A DNA stretch of 64,000 bases from Bacillus sp. USDA818B3_A (GTDB taxonomy: Bacteria; Bacillota; Bacilli; Bacillales; Cytobacillaceae). Shown piece by piece: positions 45,901 to 54,692 of this stretch. The stretch is taken from assembly GCF_009928415.1 (NCBI RefSeq), contig NZ_JAABNN010000001.1:271017-335016 (forward strand), written 5' to 3'. The translations under genes and the position numbers were made by a program. A model generated the notes under the pieces. That model was not told the DNA's origin and searched no databases. It saw only the letters and a program-made list of their open reading frames with translations. How positions within the stretch are numbered: the stretch's first letter is position 1; each line of letters opens with the position of its first letter.

Positions 45901-46645
45901 CACAACCAAATACAATCCTGCCCGTACATGGACACCAGAAAATGCCGTCGGAATTGGCGGAGCCTATATGTGTGTTTATGGCATGGAAGGCCCTGGCGGA
46001 TACCAATTTGTTGGCCGTACAGTCCAGGTTTGGAACCGTCTGCGTGAAACAAAAAGCTTCCAGGCAGATACACCATGGCTGCTTCGCTTCTTTGACCAAA
46101 TTCAATTTTATCCGGTCAGTGCGGAAGAATTACTCGATATGCGTGAGGACTTTTTACGAGGCCGTTTTGAAGTCGATATTACCGAAACAACATTTAAGCT
46201 TGGTGATTATTTAACCTTCCTCGATTCAATTACGGAGAGTACAGAACAATTCAGAGAAACACAGCAAGCCGCATTCCGTGAGGAACGTGAAAATTGGCGC
46301 AAGAACGGCCTTGCCGAGTTTATTTCAGAACATGAAACAGCTGAAACAGTTGAAGAAGTCCTGCCGGAAGGTACTGAAGGTGTTCGCACCGCACTGCCAG
46401 GCAGCATTTGGAAGGTACTGGTATCTCCAGGAGATGAAGTCAAAAAAGGCGATACATTGATCATTGAAGAAAGTATGAAAATGGAGTTTCCACAGCTGGC
46501 ACCATGTGATGGATTTGTTCATTCTGTCCATGTCTCACCTGGAGATGAAGTCCATGCCGGTCAGTTGATTGTCTCTATTACCAAAGAAAAGCGAGGTGCA
46601 GCACATGCAAACGATCAACATGCCACAAACGCTGTCCATTCATGA
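42986..46645 (+). CDS. Biotin-dependent guanidine carboxylase (urea carboxylase family)
   Basis: 1219 residues. Order: biotin carboxylase domain (1-450; ATP-grasp KSTAGGGGIGMR, EVNTRLQVEHGVTE), AHS2/KipA-like half of the carboxyltransferase (about 455-760), AHS1/KipI-like half (about 790-1080), linker, and biotinyl domain with ESMKMEF (biotinyl Lys1165). It carboxylates guanidine (or urea) using bicarbonate and ATP. The guanidine-I riboswitch and the two DUF1989 genes point to guanidine as substrate. Its last 41 bp overlap the allophanate hydrolase gene. Confidence 0.93.
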   Translation: MFKKILIANRGAIAVRIERTLRKMGIQSVAVYTKADQDSLHVDLADQAMLIGEGAAKDSYLNMELILKTALDNNVDAIHPGYGFLSENADFARACREKGITFIGPTPEQMEIFGLKHSAREIAVKANVPLLPGTSLITELSIALLEGEQIGYPVMLKSTAGGGGIGMRVCMDEQSLRDAFESVSRLAEANFNNGGVFLEKYIQKARHVEVQIFGNEYGEVAALGERDCSIQRRNQKVVEESPAPCFPAYVREEMLASAKRLAQEVGYRSAGTVEFLYDPDEERFYFLEVNTRLQVEHGVTEEVLNIDLVEWMVREAAGELTSLDSLYTAPKGHSIQARIYAEDCLNDFRPSGGQLDKVLFSENARIETWVRDGLVVTPLYDPMLAKIIVHAETREEALNQLSLALEQTRLYGVTTNLQYIQSLLEEENCRTGNVHTQMLKEFFPDESAIEVLDGGIQSTVQDWPGRAGHWDVGVPPCGPMDPFSFRIGNKLLGNEEQAPGLELTLRGGSYRFRNEMDIVLTGADMNAKLDDIDIPLYKVINVQRGQVLSFGEAASGMRTYLLVAGGLDMPLHLGSASTFTLGGFGGHGGRALRTGDVLRVNKNSAANQCELHASMQPAIERNWTIGVIPGPHCTEEFLLPDYLDQLISTSWEVHFNSSRTGVRLIGPAPLWAREDGGEAGLHPSNIHDNAYAIGTLDLTGDMPILLGPDGPSLGGFVCPVTTASAEFWKIGQLHAGDRIQFRLLTLEEADQLRKQQETFLEMVGNDEKLVPALPSLPTDVKQFSPNYPVLRSTVTGNFPMTIRAAGDANVLIEFGDLELDLLLRFQVHALMQTIKEEKEIPVLDLTPGIRSLQVHFDSTKMSILSVCQVIETINENLPRLEEMEVPSRIVRLPLSWDDPATRLAIDRYQQNVRPDAPWCPSNLEFIRRVNGLKDIDEVKRIVFEANYLVLGLGDVYLGAPVATPVDPRHRLVTTKYNPARTWTPENAVGIGGAYMCVYGMEGPGGYQFVGRTVQVWNRLRETKSFQADTPWLLRFFDQIQFYPVSAEELLDMREDFLRGRFEVDITETTFKLGDYLTFLDSITESTEQFRETQQAAFREERENWRKNGLAEFISEHETAETVEEVLPEGTEGVRTALPGSIWKVLVSPGDEVKKGDTLIIEESMKMEFPQLAPCDGFVHSVHVSPGDEVHAGQLIVSITKEKRGAAHANDQHATNAVHS

Positions 46646-48344
46646 GCTGAAGAGGAACTATCAATCTAAAAAACTTACACCGGAAGCTCTTTGTAAGGAA
46701 ATTATTAAACGTGCAAAAACAGATAAAGAGTTTAATATTTGGATCACCCCTCCTTCTATGGAGATCATTGCACCCTATCTTGAAGGATTGAAAAACATGG
46801 ACCCAGAGCAAACACCGCTCTGGGGCATCCCTTTTGCGATAAAAGATAATATTGATTTGGCGGATGTTCCTACCACTGCTGGGTGTGCCGAATATTCCTA
46901 CACTCCCACTGAACATGCGGCAGCAGTGAAACGTTTGATTGAAGCGGGAGCCATTCCAATCGGCAAAACCAATCTCGACCAATTTGCGACTGGACTTGTC
47001 GGTACACGCAGCCCTTTTGGAGAAACGAAAAACGCCCTCTCCCCTGATTTAATCAGCGGCGGCTCAAGTTCTGGTTCTGCAGTTTCCGTTGCCCGGGGTC
47101 TTGCCGCTTTTTCATTGGGGACAGATACAGCCGGATCGGGACGCGTTCCAGCAGCTTTAAATAGACTTGTAGGCTATAAGCCAAGCCTGGGTGCTTGGCC
47201 AGTGAAGGGTGTTGTTCCCGCTTGCGCAAGTCTTGATTGCGTGACAGTCTTTGCAAACAGCCTCGCGGATACATTATTGGTGGATGAAGTGGTTCGGGGG
47301 TTTGAGGAAAATGACCCTTGGTCTCGTGAGGTAAAACGCCGCTCAAACTCCCTTCCGGAAAAGATTCTTTTATTAAAAGAAACACCTGCCTTTTTCGGAC
47401 CATTTGCGGACGAATACCAACAAGCATGGGAGGCAGCTGTTGAACGCATCAAACAGCTTTCCATTCCAATTGAATACATTGATGGACATTATTTATCTGA
47501 GGCCGCTGCTATTCTATACGATGGACCATGGGTGGCAGAGCGCTGGGCGGATTTAGGCTCCTTTGTCAGCGCAAACCAAAAGGCGGTATTTCCTGTGACA
47601 GAAAAGGTACTTCGCAATGGGGCAAACCCGGATTACGATGCCGCCTCTGTTTTTAATGCCCTTCACAAACTACAAGCATTTAAACAAAAAGCGCATTATC
47701 AACTAAAGAATGCAGTCTTAATCATGCCAACATCTGGCGGTACCTGGACCCGGGAACAAGTACGGGAAAATCCTATTGATACAAACAGTCTAATGGGGCT
47801 TTATACGAACCATTGCAATCTTTTGGACCTGTGTGCGGTTGCGGTACCTGGTGATGATGCCGCTGAAAATCTTCCTTTTGGGATTACGTTGTTTTCTAGT
47901 AATGTGAATGAACACTTGATAACTGGTCTGTCAGATTTATTTTTAAACGGGGGAAATTCCTCCGTTAATAAAACAACTACGCTAGTTGCAGTGTGCGGCC
48001 TTCACATGAGAGGTTTTGCTTTGGAAAAACAAATGAGAGATCATGGCGCTGAGTTTGTTCGGGAAGCGAAAACAGCTGCTAATTACAAAATGATTAAGTT
48101 ATCCTCTACTCCTCCAAAACCTGGTTTAATCCGAACAAATGGTTCGGGCGCTTCAATTGAACTGGAGTTGTGGGAAATGCCTTTGTCAGAGCTGGGATCT
48201 TTTGCAACACTCATCCCTTCCCCTCTAGGGCTTGGCAAGGTTGAACTTGATGACGGTAAGGAAGTACTTGGCTTTGTGTGTGAGGCAATTGCTGCGGAAA
48301 ATAGTGAAGATATTTCATATACTGGTGGGTGGCGCTATCTATAA
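46605..48344 (+). CDS. atzF: Allophanate hydrolase (amidase-signature family)
   Basis: 579 residues. N-terminal amidase-signature domain with the Ser-cisSer-Lys triad: Lys80 (AIKDNID), Ser154/155 (GGSSSGSA) and Ser178 (GTDTAGSGR). A C-terminal domain from about residue 470 (CGLHMRGFALEKQM, YKMIKLSS, PKPGLIR) is specific for allophanate hydrolases. It splits allophanate to CO2 and two ammonia, the last step of the pathway. ATG 46605 follows gcgaggtg by 6 bases inside the carboxylase gene; the longer reading from 46569 is rejected. Confidence 0.93.
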   Translation: MQTINMPQTLSIHELKRNYQSKKLTPEALCKEIIKRAKTDKEFNIWITPPSMEIIAPYLEGLKNMDPEQTPLWGIPFAIKDNIDLADVPTTAGCAEYSYTPTEHAAAVKRLIEAGAIPIGKTNLDQFATGLVGTRSPFGETKNALSPDLISGGSSSGSAVSVARGLAAFSLGTDTAGSGRVPAALNRLVGYKPSLGAWPVKGVVPACASLDCVTVFANSLADTLLVDEVVRGFEENDPWSREVKRRSNSLPEKILLLKETPAFFGPFADEYQQAWEAAVERIKQLSIPIEYIDGHYLSEAAAILYDGPWVAERWADLGSFVSANQKAVFPVTEKVLRNGANPDYDAASVFNALHKLQAFKQKAHYQLKNAVLIMPTSGGTWTREQVRENPIDTNSLMGLYTNHCNLLDLCAVAVPGDDAAENLPFGITLFSSNVNEHLITGLSDLFLNGGNSSVNKTTTLVAVCGLHMRGFALEKQMRDHGAEFVREAKTAANYKMIKLSSTPPKPGLIRTNGSGASIELELWEMPLSELGSFATLIPSPLGLGKVELDDGKEVLGFVCEAIAAENSEDISYTGGWRYL

Positions 48345-48350
48345 TGAATA

Positions 48351-48388
48351 AGTCCATGTAGACAAGATGCTACATGGACTATTTATTT
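48351..48388 (+). terminator. Terminator of the guanidine operon
   Basis: Perfect 10-bp stem agtccatgta/tacatggact followed by a T-rich stretch. Confidence 0.75.
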
Positions 48389-48409
48389 GATATCTTTGAT
48401 AGCTAAATA

Positions 48410-48597
48410 TTATTGTCTACTCAACCTTTTTTGTTCTGCTTATCCCGGTCTCTAGACCCCTTATTGTCTACCCAACTTATTCTTTTCTTTTAACTTCGGT
48501 CGTCTAGACCCCTTATTGTCTACCCAACTGGTTCTATTCTTTTAACCTCGGTCGTCAATAACCCATTGGCTACCCAATTTGTTCTTTCCAACTTCCA
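48410..48597. repeat. 52-bp tandem repeat, about 3.5 copies
   Basis: Units begin ttattgtctaccc at 48410, 48461 and 48513, and a degenerate fourth (attggctaccc) at 48565. Each has a cggtcgtctagacccc block, changed in the third copy. Unit lengths are 51-52 bp. Non-coding, between convergent atzF and pabB. The remaining bases to 48634 show nothing further. The unit shares layout and partial sequence with the repeat at 1-95. Confidence 0.85.
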
Positions 48598-48634
48598 GCT
48601 TAATCTAATCTTAAAGCCCCCTGGCAAGCACATC

Positions 48635-50404
48635 TCAACCAAGGTCAGACTGCTCCACTAATTCCACTTCCAGCCATTTCCGTACACTATTTATAAACCA
48701 AACTTTTGAACTTCGCCGCAAGTCCGCAATCGTTAAGACTTTCTCACGAATCAAACCTTCCTTGAGTAACGTCTCCCGAAAAGTACCAGCGAGCAGGCCG
48801 CTGTCCACGGGAGGGGTCCATAATTCCCCCTCCAAATCCAAAACAACGTTCCCATTCGTAAATTCCGTCAACTCTTCATCTTTATTCCAAAGTAAAACAT
48901 CAAAAACATCCGAAGGCATGTCCTTTTGAAATTCAAGATACATAGAACGATGGGTCGTTTTGTGATAAAGGAATAGATTGTCCGCATCGATTGGTTTACC
49001 GGCAAGCATGACCTTAATAGAATCGGAAGGTGCTGTAATCGGCTGAGCATCTATAGTTACCTCACCATCCTTGGTGACTAAAAGTCTCGCCTTCAACTTA
49101 GCATGTCTGTTCACCCCGGCCAACCTTTCTAATTTCTTACGGATATCCATTATTTCAAGAGAAAACCCAAAGTACTTGCCTGACTTATTCAGCCGCTCAA
49201 GATGTTCGTCTAACAAGAAATAATCCCCATTTTCTAAAAGAAGACTCTCTAGCAACTGAAACTCCGGCCGGTCTTCCTTTAAAAAATGCGCTTTAGCAAG
49301 AACTTCTTCATATTCCCCCTTAGAGGTAGAATCCCATGTAATCCCTCCGCCGACACCATAGGTTGCTTTACCCGTTTCCTGATCAATCAAGACCGTCCTT
49401 ATTGGCACATTGAATACAGCCTCTTTATTTGGCGTGATATAACCGATTGCCCCGCAATAGACCTCACGCGGCCCCTTTTCTAAATCATTAATGATTTTCA
49501 TCGTACTCACCTTTGGTGCACCAGTAATTGATGCACAAGGAAAAAGTGCTTTGAAAATATCTACTAGTTCGGTGTTTTCCGCCACTATACCTGTAATCGT
49601 CGATGTCATTTGGTAGACCGTTGGGTACGGCTCAATCTCAAATAATTTAGGAACTTTAACCGTCCCGAATTCTGACACAAGTGATAAGTCATTACGAAGC
49701 ATATCAACGATCATGACATTTTCTGCGCGATTTTTTTCAGATAGATACAGCCAGCGGGCATTCGCCTGATCTTCGTCAAAGGATTTGCCTCGTTTAATCG
49801 TTCCTTTCATAGGGCGTGTGGTTATCATTTCCCCTTGCAGATGGAAAAACAACTCAGGTGATGCCGATAAAATACTATGTTCACCGGTATTAATATACGC
49901 ACAATAATTGGAAGACTGCGCATTTTTCAATTTCTGAAAAAAAGCCAGATCATCCCCTTCAAACTGACTAGTAAGCCGTATTGTATAATTGGTTTGGTAT
50001 GTATCTCCCCTTTCAATCCCATCTTTGACCGCTTGGATGGAACGGGTATATTCTTCTAAACTGACGGAAGGCTCCCATCCTGATAATGTAAAATTCCCTG
50101 TATGGTTTGTGCTTTGGTGCTCTGGTTCAGAAAAAATGCCAAACCAGAGTAACGGCATCTTACTTTCGGTATGAGTAATAAATGCGGCATCAAATGCCGG
50201 TGCACTTTCGTAAGATAAAAATCCTGCCGCATAATAACCATTGTTTATTTCTTCCTGTACAAGCTGAAAACACGGCAAAACTTCATCTATGGTAAAAGCC
50301 GCAATCACTTTCTGAGGATTTTTAAATATTAGCGGCTTAATCTCCCCCTGTGAAGAAGCGAATTCAAAAATTAACAAAGGTTCTTTTTTATGTTTTGTCT
50401 GCAT
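48635..50404 (-). CDS. pabB: Aminodeoxychorismate synthase component I fused to an aminodeoxychorismate lyase domain (PabB-PabC)
   Basis: 589 residues. The first ~360 residues are a chorismate-utilising domain (SYQTNYTIRLTSQFEGDDL, TRPMKGTIKRG, SEKNRAENVMIVDMLRNDL, GAPKVSTMKIINDLE, GAIGYI). The last ~200 are a PLP aminotransferase class IV/PabC-like domain (LFLYHKTTHRSMYLEF, ELTEFTNGNVVLD, GLLAGTFRETLL). Together they would make p-aminobenzoate from chorismate for folate. No pabA-type glutamine amidotransferase is adjacent, so it needs one from elsewhere or uses ammonia. Confidence 0.9.
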   Translation of the reverse strand: MQTKHKKEPLLIFEFASSQGEIKPLIFKNPQKVIAAFTIDEVLPCFQLVQEEINNGYYAAGFLSYESAPAFDAAFITHTESKMPLLWFGIFSEPEHQSTNHTGNFTLSGWEPSVSLEEYTRSIQAVKDGIERGDTYQTNYTIRLTSQFEGDDLAFFQKLKNAQSSNYCAYINTGEHSILSASPELFFHLQGEMITTRPMKGTIKRGKSFDEDQANARWLYLSEKNRAENVMIVDMLRNDLSLVSEFGTVKVPKLFEIEPYPTVYQMTSTITGIVAENTELVDIFKALFPCASITGAPKVSTMKIINDLEKGPREVYCGAIGYITPNKEAVFNVPIRTVLIDQETGKATYGVGGGITWDSTSKGEYEEVLAKAHFLKEDRPEFQLLESLLLENGDYFLLDEHLERLNKSGKYFGFSLEIMDIRKKLERLAGVNRHAKLKARLLVTKDGEVTIDAQPITAPSDSIKVMLAGKPIDADNLFLYHKTTHRSMYLEFQKDMPSDVFDVLLWNKDEELTEFTNGNVVLDLEGELWTPPVDSGLLAGTFRETLLKEGLIREKVLTIADLRRSSKVWFINSVRKWLEVELVEQSDLG

Positions 50405-50557
50405 CCTGACGTCCCTTTTATCTTTAATTTATATGGATTATTTTCACATAATAAATAGTGACAATAATTTTTGGGAAAAGCAACTCTTTTCCTTTTATTT
50501 TATCTACTATTATAATAGGTTAAAGAGCATCGTAAGAAAAATAAAGGAGCTAATCAT

Positions 50558-51028
50558 ATGATTAATGTCTTATTCGTTTGTCTTGGCAACATTTGCCGTT
50601 CACCAATGGCAGAAGCCTTGTTTCGTGACCTAGTAAAAAAAGAAAATCTGTCTGACAAAGTAACTGTTGATTCTGCTGCCACCAGCTCGTGGCAGATCGG
50701 GTCTCCGCCTCATAAAGGAACACTTGCAATTTTTAAAAAATATAACATTTCAGCAAATGGTCTCGTTGGACGTCAAATAACTAAAGAAGACTTTGAGAAG
50801 TTTGACTACATAGTAGGTATGGATGAAAGCAACCTAAGGAATATTTATGAAATTACGGGAAGACCTAAGCATCCAAAAATCATTCGACTGCTTGATTTAA
50901 CGGAACATAGAAAGGATGTGCCAGACCCCTATTATACGGGGGATTTTGAAGAAACCTACCAGCTGGTTTCAGCAGGCTGTCAGGCATTACTAGCGAGAAT
51001 AAAGAACGAACAAAATTTAACAAAGTAA
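50558..51028 (+). CDS. yfkJ: Low-molecular-weight protein tyrosine phosphatase
   Basis: 156 residues, same length as B. subtilis YfkJ. P-loop CLGNICRSPMAEA (CX5RS) near the N-terminus and the general acid in VPDPYYTGDFEETY. It dephosphorylates phosphotyrosine or phosphoarginine-type protein substrates in the cytoplasm. Aaaggagc upstream of ATG. The MFS gene 46 bp downstream is probably cotranscribed. Confidence 0.95.
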   Translation: MINVLFVCLGNICRSPMAEALFRDLVKKENLSDKVTVDSAATSSWQIGSPPHKGTLAIFKKYNISANGLVGRQITKEDFEKFDYIVGMDESNLRNIYEITGRPKHPKIIRLLDLTEHRKDVPDPYYTGDFEETYQLVSAGCQALLARIKNEQNLTK

Positions 51029-51074
51029 GCTCCCACAATAACTAATTCTTCAGCTAAATTTCGAGGTGAACTTC

Positions 51075-52244
51075 TTGGAGGAAAAATCGGCTCGTATCTA
51101 TCTATTATTTCTTTGTTTGTACGCTGTCACCTATATGGGTAATGCGGTTTATGGTACCTTTATGCCTGTTTACTTAAAAAGCATAGGTTTGAGTCAGACT
51201 TCCATCGCTACCCTATTAAGCTTTGGACCATTAATAGCACTCCTTGCACAGCCTATATGGGGAAGCATTGGGGACCGGGCAGAAAGCAAAAACCGTGTCC
51301 TTCAGCTGCTGGCATTCGGATGTGGGGTTTCCATATTGTTACTGCCAGTATCAAACCAGTACCTTTATTTATTACTAATTATCTGTCTAATAACTTTTTT
51401 CCAAACATCGATCTATCCATTAAGCGACGCGATTACTTTAGAACATCTTGCCCGGACAAAATGGAATTTTGGTCCGATTCGGTTGGCGGGTACGATCGGA
51501 TTTGCGGTCATGTCAGTAGTGTTTGGCCTTGTAGCAAAAAAGAATATTAATAGCATATATATCGTATACTCTCTAATCATGCTGCTAACCCTGTTAATTT
51601 GTACTCAATTGCCCAAAATAAAAGGCCATCAATCTAGTAAAAATAAGGTTTCGCTCTTGGTTTTGTTGAAAAATCGAAAACTCGTTTTATTTATATTATT
51701 AAATTTTATCGTTCAGATTACCCTTGGTTATTATTACGCTTTTTTCCCAATCTATTATAATCAATTAGGTGCAGATAATAGTTTGTTAGGCTGGTCGATG
51801 CTTTTCTCTGCGATGAGTGAACTGCCGTTTTTACTATTCGGGCATAAAATTATCGAACGGTTTAGTATACCCGTCGTCTTAGTTGCTACCGCCTTTTTCG
51901 CGGGAGTTCGGTGGCTTCTCTGTTATTTTGTCCATAATCCGTATCTCGTGCTTCCGATTCAAATGCTGCATGGTTTAATTTTTATCGTACTTTCTGTAAC
52001 TTTAGCTATTTATATCAATCAAGAAGTGCCTAAAGAACTAAAGGCCTCCGGACAAACAATGAATGGGTTAATTAGCTTAGGTTTAGCTAGAATAATAGGA
52101 AGTATGGCCGGAGGAATTGCCAGTGAATATGTAGGCATGCGGGAAGTATTCTTATATAATGCCATTGTCGCCTTTATTACGTTTATCGTTTTTGTAGTTA
52201 TTTTCTTAAGAGAATCGAAAGCTGTTCAAAAAGCGGCCGCATAG
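51075..52244 (+). CDS. MFS transporter (LacY/nucleoside-symporter-like)
   Basis: 389 residues from TTG 51075, 5 bases after gaggtga. Twelve helices; helix 1 YLLFLCLYAVTYMGNAVYGTFMPVYL, then a signature loop GSIGDRAESKNR and PIRLAGTIGFA in the middle of the N-half, as in the MFS_1-like/LacY branch. A GTG at 51066 is in frame, but the Shine-Dalgarno would then overlap it. Substrate unknown. Confidence 0.85.
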   Translation: MEEKSARIYLLFLCLYAVTYMGNAVYGTFMPVYLKSIGLSQTSIATLLSFGPLIALLAQPIWGSIGDRAESKNRVLQLLAFGCGVSILLLPVSNQYLYLLLIICLITFFQTSIYPLSDAITLEHLARTKWNFGPIRLAGTIGFAVMSVVFGLVAKKNINSIYIVYSLIMLLTLLICTQLPKIKGHQSSKNKVSLLVLLKNRKLVLFILLNFIVQITLGYYYAFFPIYYNQLGADNSLLGWSMLFSAMSELPFLLFGHKIIERFSIPVVLVATAFFAGVRWLLCYFVHNPYLVLPIQMLHGLIFIVLSVTLAIYINQEVPKELKASGQTMNGLISLGLARIIGSMAGGIASEYVGMREVFLYNAIVAFITFIVFVVIFLRESKAVQKAAA

Positions 52245-52263
52245 GTAGTCTCATTTGATAGAC

Positions 52264-52300
52264 AAAAGACCCATTGAAATCGCGTGTATTTCAATGGGTC
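52264..52300 (-). terminator. Terminator between convergent MFS and AEC genes
   Basis: Perfect 13-bp stem gacccattgaaat/atttcaatgggtc; T4 on the minus strand, so mainly for the AEC gene, with likely action on both. Confidence 0.8.
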
Positions 52301-52323
52301 CACCTTAAACTTAATTAAATATT

Positions 52324-53247
52324 TTAAAATAAAACACTTGATAATGACACAACAGTAGTTACTGTTATCATACTGAGTACGGTTGACATTAAGACAACTT
52401 GTGCGGCATATTCCGGATGATTCCCATACTCTAAAGCAAAAAGTGCGCTGTTTCTTGAGGTAGGGAAAGAGCTGGCAATAAACAACGCCTGTGCTGTCGT
52501 TCCATCTAAATTCAATGTAAATATAATCGCTAAAGCGATCAATGGAGAAATAATAAGACGGCCGAACAAACTTAAATAAAGTGGTAAGGAAAATCGACTA
52601 ATTTTTATATATGCACTTTGTGCACCAAGAGTAATTAATGCGATTGCTAAAAACGCATTTGACGTATTATGAATCGGCGACCAAATAAAAGATGGAATTT
52701 TAACATGGAAAGAATGAAGAATCAATCCTAATAAAAAGGCATAAATAACAGGGTTTTTTAGAAATTCCTTTAACGCCTGAAAACCCTTTTGGTCTACGGA
52801 AACCGAATTTAACAATCCATAGGTATAGGTCAGCAGATTTTGGAAAATCATCACCACAATTTGAATCGATGCTCCTAATGGGTTATGTTGAAAAACCAGC
52901 TGACTCACCGGTAATCCAAAGTTTCCGGAATTGTTCAGTACAATACTATTTTTGAAAGTAGATGATAGACTGTTATCAAACCTGGCTGCTTTAGCCAGGA
53001 TGGTACTTACCGCCATCAAACAAGTACATTGGAGTACTAAAAAACCGAGAATATGAACCAGCGTCTCCCCACCAATATTATTCTGGTAGATATTCGTAAA
53101 TCCCACTGCAGGCATAAGAAAGTACGTATTCAATTTTGATAACGTCCCCATATCAAATCTAAACTTCCTATGGAGCAATGCACCTGCACCAATTAAAACA
53201 AATACAGGTAAAATGACATTTAATAAGATTAAAAAAAAGACTTTCAT
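52324..53247 (-). CDS. AEC-family (auxin efflux carrier-like) transporter
   Basis: 307 residues with ten hydrophobic segments and family motifs NVILPVFVLIGAGALLHR, NSGNFGLPV (the NxGNxGLP crossing motif) and ASSFPTSRNSALFALEYG. AEC transporters move small carboxylates such as malate in bacteria. It lies 72 bp downstream of citM on the same strand with only a weak hairpin between, so it may be part of the citM operon. Confidence 0.9.
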   Translation of the reverse strand: MKVFFLILLNVILPVFVLIGAGALLHRKFRFDMGTLSKLNTYFLMPAVGFTNIYQNNIGGETLVHILGFLVLQCTCLMAVSTILAKAARFDNSLSSTFKNSIVLNNSGNFGLPVSQLVFQHNPLGASIQIVVMIFQNLLTYTYGLLNSVSVDQKGFQALKEFLKNPVIYAFLLGLILHSFHVKIPSFIWSPIHNTSNAFLAIALITLGAQSAYIKISRFSLPLYLSLFGRLIISPLIALAIIFTLNLDGTTAQALFIASSFPTSRNSALFALEYGNHPEYAAQVVLMSTVLSMITVTTVVSLSSVLF

Positions 53248-53319
53248 ATAACTCTCCTATTTTTTTCGACAAACTCCAAAAGCCCCTTGTAGGAGCTTCT
53301 GAAATTTTATGCTAGGTAA

Positions 53320-54612
53320 TTAGATTGGAATAATAGACAAGACAAGCGCAACTAAAATCATCACCGCTGTAGAACCGCAGGCCCATTTTAAAAATGAACG
53401 CTGTAAATCTCCGAAATCTTCTCCAACCATTCCTACTAATAAATAAGTGGAAGGTACAAGCGGGCTCAATAAATGAACTGGCAGCCCTAAAAGTGAGGCA
53501 CGGCCAATCATTGCTGGATCAATTCCATAGGAGCTTGCGGCTTTCGCAAGCAGCGGAAGTACCCCATAGTAAAAAGCATCATTGGACATAAAAAATGTAA
53601 AGGGAGCACTAATAATCGCTGTTATAACGGCGAAATGAGAACCCAATGCCTCTGGGATATGGGTAATCATCGAATTGGCCATCGCATCCACCATTTTGGT
53701 CCCTGAAAGAATTCCTGTAAAAATTCCTGCAGCAAAAACCATAGAAACAACTGATAAGGCATTATCTGCATAATGCATAATCCGCTCTTTTTGTTCTTGG
53801 ATATTTGGATAATTAATTGTGATCGCAATGGCAAAACCAATCATGAATAAAACAGTACTTGGAAGCAGCTCCTGAATAAGTGCAATTAAAAGAACGATAG
53901 TTAATAGATAATTCACAATGATTAATTTTGGTCGTTTAAGGGCGGCATCCTCCGTTGTAGCTGCCATCATCGACATTGTGCTATAGTCGATTTGAAGCAC
54001 ACCGATCCGTTTACGTTCTTTTCTGCCTAGGGCAAAAGCCATGAACAATACAAACAAAACCCCGCCAATCATACTTGGAATGACTGGAGTAAAGATATCT
54101 CCCATTTCAAGGTTTAGCGCTGTCATGGCTCGAGCCGTTGGGCCTCCCCATGGCAGGAGATTCATAACACCTGAAGCAGAAACAGCAATTCCAGCTAGAA
54201 CTAATGGTTTCATACCAATCCGCTTGTACAAAGGAAGCATGGCGGATATCGTTATCATGTAAGTTGTGGTTCCATCTCCATCAAGAGAGATTAATAAAGC
54301 AAGTACGGCAGTCCCGATTGCGATTTTCACCGGATCCCCTTTTACTAGTTTTAAAATCGTTGAAATGATAGGATCAAACACCCCAGCATCAATCATAATC
54401 CCAAAAAAGAGAATGGCAAAAAGAATCATGATTCCCGTTGGTGCGACACTTTTTATCCCCTCTAGCGCCATTGGCCCCAAATCTTTGCCAAATCCCCCAA
54501 TTAAGGCAAAGACAACTGGAACCACCATGAGTGCAATCATGGCAGATAGCCGTTTGGTCATAATTAAAATCATAAAAATAATAATCATTAAAAATCCTAA
54601 AATTGCAAGCAT
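53320..54612 (-). CDS. citM: CitM/CitH-type citrate:divalent-metal symporter
   Basis: 430 residues, the CitMHS family length. Membrane protein with LLISLDGDGTTTYMITISAMLPLYKRIGM and SNDAFYYGVLPLL motifs plus PLVPSTYLLVGMVG. It imports citrate complexed with Mg or Ca. The gene order citS-citT-citM matches B. subtilis, apart from the intron insertion. The promoter region has a perfect cre box and a putative CitT operator. The metal preference (CitM or CitH) is not deducible. Confidence 0.9.
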   Translation of the reverse strand: MLAILGFLMIIIFMILIMTKRLSAMIALMVVPVVFALIGGFGKDLGPMALEGIKSVAPTGIMILFAILFFGIMIDAGVFDPIISTILKLVKGDPVKIAIGTAVLALLISLDGDGTTTYMITISAMLPLYKRIGMKPLVLAGIAVSASGVMNLLPWGGPTARAMTALNLEMGDIFTPVIPSMIGGVLFVLFMAFALGRKERKRIGVLQIDYSTMSMMAATTEDAALKRPKLIIVNYLLTIVLLIALIQELLPSTVLFMIGFAIAITINYPNIQEQKERIMHYADNALSVVSMVFAAGIFTGILSGTKMVDAMANSMITHIPEALGSHFAVITAIISAPFTFFMSNDAFYYGVLPLLAKAASSYGIDPAMIGRASLLGLPVHLLSPLVPSTYLLVGMVGEDFGDLQRSFLKWACGSTAVMILVALVLSIIPI

Positions 54613-54664
54613 CTTTTCTCACCCCATTTGTTTGTAAATTTATAATAATCTAACTATTACTCTT

Positions 54665-54678
54665 TGAAAACGATTACA
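54665..54678. promoter_or_regulatory. cre box (CcpA site) before citM
   Basis: TGAAAACGATTACA matches the cre consensus TGWAANCGNTNWCA at every position, 53-66 bp before the citM start. It indicates catabolite repression, as known for B. subtilis citM. Confidence 0.88.
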
Positions 54679-54692
54679 AAATAAAGTTATTA

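Noticed and set aside
46569..46604. Longer N-terminus for allophanate hydrolase
   Set aside because: It lies in the biotinyl domain of the carboxylase gene without a ribosome binding site; ATG 46605 has gaggtg at the right distance.
42986..46645. Urea carboxylase as the name of the biotin enzyme
   Set aside because: The family name fits, but guanidine-I riboswitch control and the two DUF1989 partner genes favour guanidine as substrate, so the urea assignment was not used as the main call.
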